9,005 bases of DNA from Saprospiraceae bacterium (lineage in GTDB: Bacteria; Bacteroidota; Bacteroidia; Chitinophagales; Saprospiraceae). The position numbers were made by a program, and so were the translations under genes. Where the stretch lies: positions 1-9,005 of the forward strand of contig JALVEG010000424.1 of assembly GCA_027031145.1 (NCBI GenBank), read 5' to 3'. This document shows positions 7,153 to 9,005 of the stretch, one piece after another (the stretch's first letter is position 1; every line of letters begins with the position of its first letter). The notes beneath the pieces were generated by a model, which was not told the origin of the DNA, did no database searches, and saw only the letters and a program-made list of their open reading frames with translations.

Positions 7153-7241
7153 GCGGATTTCGTCTTTCTATATAAATCATGAACTTTTCATGAGATTGGT
7201 TTATTAATTGTCCAAGTCTCCCAGGCTTGGGCATTTTTTTT
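7153..7241 (+). repeat. Tandem repeat unit, copy 3 (3'-truncated, about 89 bp)
   Basis: The third copy contains only the first half of the unit and stops after the T-run; the AAAACGATAAAATAG part is absent. The 59 nt from GGATTTCG to TTGTCC (7155-7213) are identical to copy 2. The following stem differs in sequence but not in pairing. Retention of just the hairpin half suggests that this half is the functional part. Confidence 0.9.
7209..7241 (+). terminator. Intrinsic terminator-like hairpin 3
   Basis: TGTCCAAGTC (7209-7218) pairs with GGCTTGGGCA (7224-7233) over 10 bp, two of them wobbles. The loop is TCCCA, followed by eight T residues. Two adjacent G-C pairs of hairpins 1 and 2 are replaced by A-T pairs on both sides, so pairing is preserved. 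It is the last + strand element before the convergent - strand gene. Confidence 0.8.
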
Positions 7242-7346
7242 AATATAATCCGGGTTAACATAACAGATTCGTAGATACAGAAACAAACGTTAGCCGAAAA
7301 TCATAAAGCTAAAATCATGAATAATCCGGGTTAAGCCGAACTCAGC
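7242..7346. other. Gene-free spacer with a 14-bp direct repeat
   Basis: This stretch lies between the end of repeat copy 3 and the stop of the convergent - strand gene. ATAATCCGGGTTAA occurs at 7245-7258 and again at 7321-7334. A small inverted repeat, TTAAGC (7331-7336) and GCTTAA (7345-7350), overlaps the stop codon of the - strand gene but has no T-run in the right place. No coding potential is seen. Confidence 0.5.
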
Positions 7347-8714
7347 TTAAAAAACAAAATATACCAATCCAAAATCATAATTAACTCCCCCCCTGAAACC
7401 ATCGATATAAGAATGTTCAGTAGTTTCATAATCTAATCTGCCGTAAGCACTAATATGAGCAGATAATCTGGCTTGGGGAGAAACATAATAGTACAAATTA
7501 TTATCCCACCTAACAGATAAATTATTTGCACCAATTGCATCATCTTCAAAAAGGACAAATGTATTGTCGCTAATAGTAAATTTAGAATAAAAACCTGATC
7601 TGGTAGTAGGATAATACCCCAAACCTAAACTTGTATAGAAATATGTTTTCAATCTTTGATTATCGACTACTTCACTATTTACACTTTTAAAAATATCTTT
7701 TATTCCGCCTTTAGCTTTTATTTTAAAATCCAATTGCCAGTTGATACCCAAAGCTTTATAATACTCAAAAGAAACAAATGAAAACAAATCCACAGCTAAA
7801 GTAATCGAATCAATATCCGAAGTTTTTAATTTGGAATATGAAAATCCGGGTTCAATACCAAAGGTAAAAGCTTTTCCAGACTTTCTGACGTTATTAACAC
7901 TATAATTCCACATATCGTATAACGATGCATAATACAACGGATTTGAAAATTTTGCTTTATTTTTAAGAAAAGTATTTGAAAATCCTACCAGATCATCCAT
8001 AAATTTCAAACGGGAATCAAATGCTCTAGTATAATTTCTATTGGTAATATAATTTGCCATATCAAATATATCATCCTGATAAAAAGAAATATTATTTTCA
8101 AACAAATCATATCTTTTAAAATCTTTTAATATCCTGTATGCTTTCCATGCATTCGAAACAATCTCCACCCTTCCAAAACCGATTTTTAGTGGCAATATAA
8201 CATTAGCTCTCGTACTAAAATTTTTACTTATCACGGTATTATTATCAAAAATAGATTTACGACGGAAATTATCACTTAGTATAAATAAACGTAAATCTCT
8301 CTCAAGAAAAAAAAGAGGTGAAACATAATACCTGTTACTTCCGTTATAGCTTAAATAATTAGAAAAATCAATTGATTTTGATTTCAAATCACCTTTATTT
8401 ACATTCCTGCTACTAAAATGAGATCTTGTCGAAAAATGAATCGAGCGACTCAACTGCTTTTTTCGTGAATTAACAATTTTCCTATATCTAAATCCCAAAG
8501 GTAAAGATAATGAATTATTATTCCGGTATGAAACTGATGCTCCATCGTCTGTAGCTTCATAATCTGAACCACCCGAAAAATTAAAATTCACCTGCAAAGA
8601 ATGATATTTATAATCAGGCAATTTATAATCATTGAGATTGATTTTTTCTATATCGACTTGAGACATTAAATCAAACGATATTAATACAAGAATAAACAAT
8701 ACTAATCTTTTCAT
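7347..8714 (-). CDS. Putative outer-membrane beta-barrel protein, function unknown
   Basis: I do not recognise a specific family. The 455-residue product starts with a clear signal peptide (MKRLVLFILVLISFDLMSQ), so it is exported. The rest is rich in Tyr, Phe, Ser and Asn, with many short alternating hydrophobic/polar stretches that look like amphipathic strands (for example SLPLGFRYRKI, LGLGYYP, LYYYVSPQARLSAHISAYGRL). It ends FGLVYFVF, a terminal aromatic residue as in many outer-membrane barrels. No TonB-plug, SusD-like, OmpA-like or sorting domain is visible. It is transcribed toward ftsZ and divergently from a sigma-factor-like gene. A TATATTTG box lies 22 nt upstream of the ATG. A periplasmic or surface-anchored beta-rich protein is the alternative. 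The CDS call is secure; the barrel call is an inference. Confidence 0.82.
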   Translation of the reverse strand: MKRLVLFILVLISFDLMSQVDIEKINLNDYKLPDYKYHSLQVNFNFSGGSDYEATDDGASVSYRNNNSLSLPLGFRYRKIVNSRKKQLSRSIHFSTRSHFSSRNVNKGDLKSKSIDFSNYLSYNGSNRYYVSPLFFLERDLRLFILSDNFRRKSIFDNNTVISKNFSTRANVILPLKIGFGRVEIVSNAWKAYRILKDFKRYDLFENNISFYQDDIFDMANYITNRNYTRAFDSRLKFMDDLVGFSNTFLKNKAKFSNPLYYASLYDMWNYSVNNVRKSGKAFTFGIEPGFSYSKLKTSDIDSITLAVDLFSFVSFEYYKALGINWQLDFKIKAKGGIKDIFKSVNSEVVDNQRLKTYFYTSLGLGYYPTTRSGFYSKFTISDNTFVLFEDDAIGANNLSVRWDNNLYYYVSPQARLSAHISAYGRLDYETTEHSYIDGFRGGVNYDFGLVYFVF

Positions 8715-8735
8715 AATATTTTATTTTATTAATCA

Positions 8736-8743
8736 CAAATATA
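8736..8743 (-). promoter_or_regulatory. Bacteroidota -7 promoter box for the outer-membrane protein gene
   Basis: Read on the - strand this is TATATTTG, a match to the Bacteroidota -7 consensus TAnnTTTG. It lies 22 nt before the ATG, leaving a very short AT-rich leader. No convincing -33 TTTG is seen at the expected distance, so the promoter may be weak or activator-dependent. Confidence 0.55.
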
Positions 8744-8880
8744 TTTATTATAATATATTAATAATAATAATTAACATATTTTAACTTTTTAATAATCTAC
8801 TCACACAGTGCCATCTTTACAAAAAAAACATGCTGTCAGGTGCACATTCAGAATAGTTACGCTTTTTCAAAATAAAAAAG

Positions 8881-8888
8881 TATATTTG
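8881..8888 (+). promoter_or_regulatory. Bacteroidota -7 promoter box for the sigma-factor-like gene
   Basis: TATATTTG matches the TAnnTTTG consensus and lies 46 nt upstream of the ATG at 8934. That spacing would give a leader of roughly 40 nt. The expected -33 position holds TTACG, which is only a poor match to TTTG. Confidence 0.55.
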
Positions 8889-8933
8889 TAACTTTTTGAA
8901 TATTTATTTCGTCAAAAAAATGTTGAATATAAG

Positions 8934-9005
8934 ATGGAGAACTTTCTGTTGGCATACAAAGATAAATTTTACCGTTTTGCCTTGCGCATGACCGGTGACA
9001 GTAAT
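8934..9005 (+). CDS. ECF-type RNA polymerase sigma factor, N-terminal fragment (3' end outside window)
   Basis: Only 24 codons are visible. The peptide contains AYKDKFYRFALRMTGDS, which resembles the start of sigma-70 region 2 in ECF sigma factors (pattern: hydrophobic, Lys/Arg, (L/F)YRFALRMTG, then acidic). An ECF sigma factor binds core RNA polymerase and directs it to stress or envelope promoters. The ATG at 8934 is preferred because the ATG at 8920 leads to a stop at 8989. The gene is divergent from the outer-membrane protein gene. Codons here (CGC, ACC, GGT, GAC) look a little more GC-rich than in the dcw genes. The call is moderate given the short fragment. Confidence 0.7.
   Translation, partial: MENFLLAYKDKFYRFALRMTGDSN

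Noticed and set aside
6776..7241. CRISPR array
   Set aside because: The period is 188-189 bp with only 2.5 units, and the whole unit is repeated rather than short repeats with unique spacers.
6776..7241. Insertion sequence or MITE
   Set aside because: There is no transposase, no terminal inverted repeat enclosing the unit, and no target-site duplication; the copies abut head to tail.
6749..7346. Hidden small protein gene or tRNA in the repeat region
   Set aside because: Frames are broken by frequent stops on both strands, and no cloverleaf-like fold or TTC-loop pattern is seen.
7331..7350. Terminator for the - strand gene at TTAAGC...GCTTAA
   Set aside because: The stem is only 6 bp, overlaps the stop codon, and is followed on the - strand by CCCGG rather than a T-run.
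8920..8991. ATG at 8920 as start of the last gene
   Set aside because: This frame reaches a stop at 8989-8991 and shows no sigma-factor-like residues, unlike the frame from 8934.

Overview
The window is an AT-rich segment of a Bacteroidota chromosome, most likely from the Flavobacteriia/Cytophagia/Sphingobacteriia side of the phylum. Three things point there: the gene order, the FtsZ tail ending NSYLHDNVD, and TAnnTTTG-type -7 promoter boxes with no obvious Shine-Dalgarno sites. The assignment rests on motif recognition, not on a database search.

Positions 1-6748 hold the distal half of a division and cell wall (dcw) cluster, all on the + strand: mraY (5' end outside the window), ftsW, murG, ftsQ, ftsA, ftsZ. 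The genes are tightly packed (gaps of 19-40 nt, or overlaps of 4 and 17 nt) and read as one operon. MraY makes lipid I and MurG converts it to lipid II. FtsW polymerises lipid II at the septum, FtsQ belongs to the periplasmic divisome scaffold, FtsA tethers the ring to the membrane, and FtsZ is the ring-forming GTPase. murD and murC, which usually sit between mraY/ftsW and murG/ftsQ in this phylum, are absent with no room for remnants.

Positions 6749-7346 contain no gene. They carry about 2.5 tandem copies of a 188-189 bp unit. Each copy has a TCATGA hairpin followed by a GC-rich stem-loop and a T-run on the + strand, like an intrinsic terminator. The stem changes by compensating substitutions in the third copy while the flanking 59 nt stay identical between copies 2 and 3. 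This is the most unusual structure in the window: a triple terminator, or an array of small structured RNAs, behind ftsZ.

Positions 7347-8714 (- strand) encode a secreted protein that looks like an outer-membrane beta-barrel of unknown function. A divergent intergenic region (8715-8933) carries a TATATTTG box facing each way. The window ends in the first 24 codons of a + strand gene resembling an ECF sigma factor.
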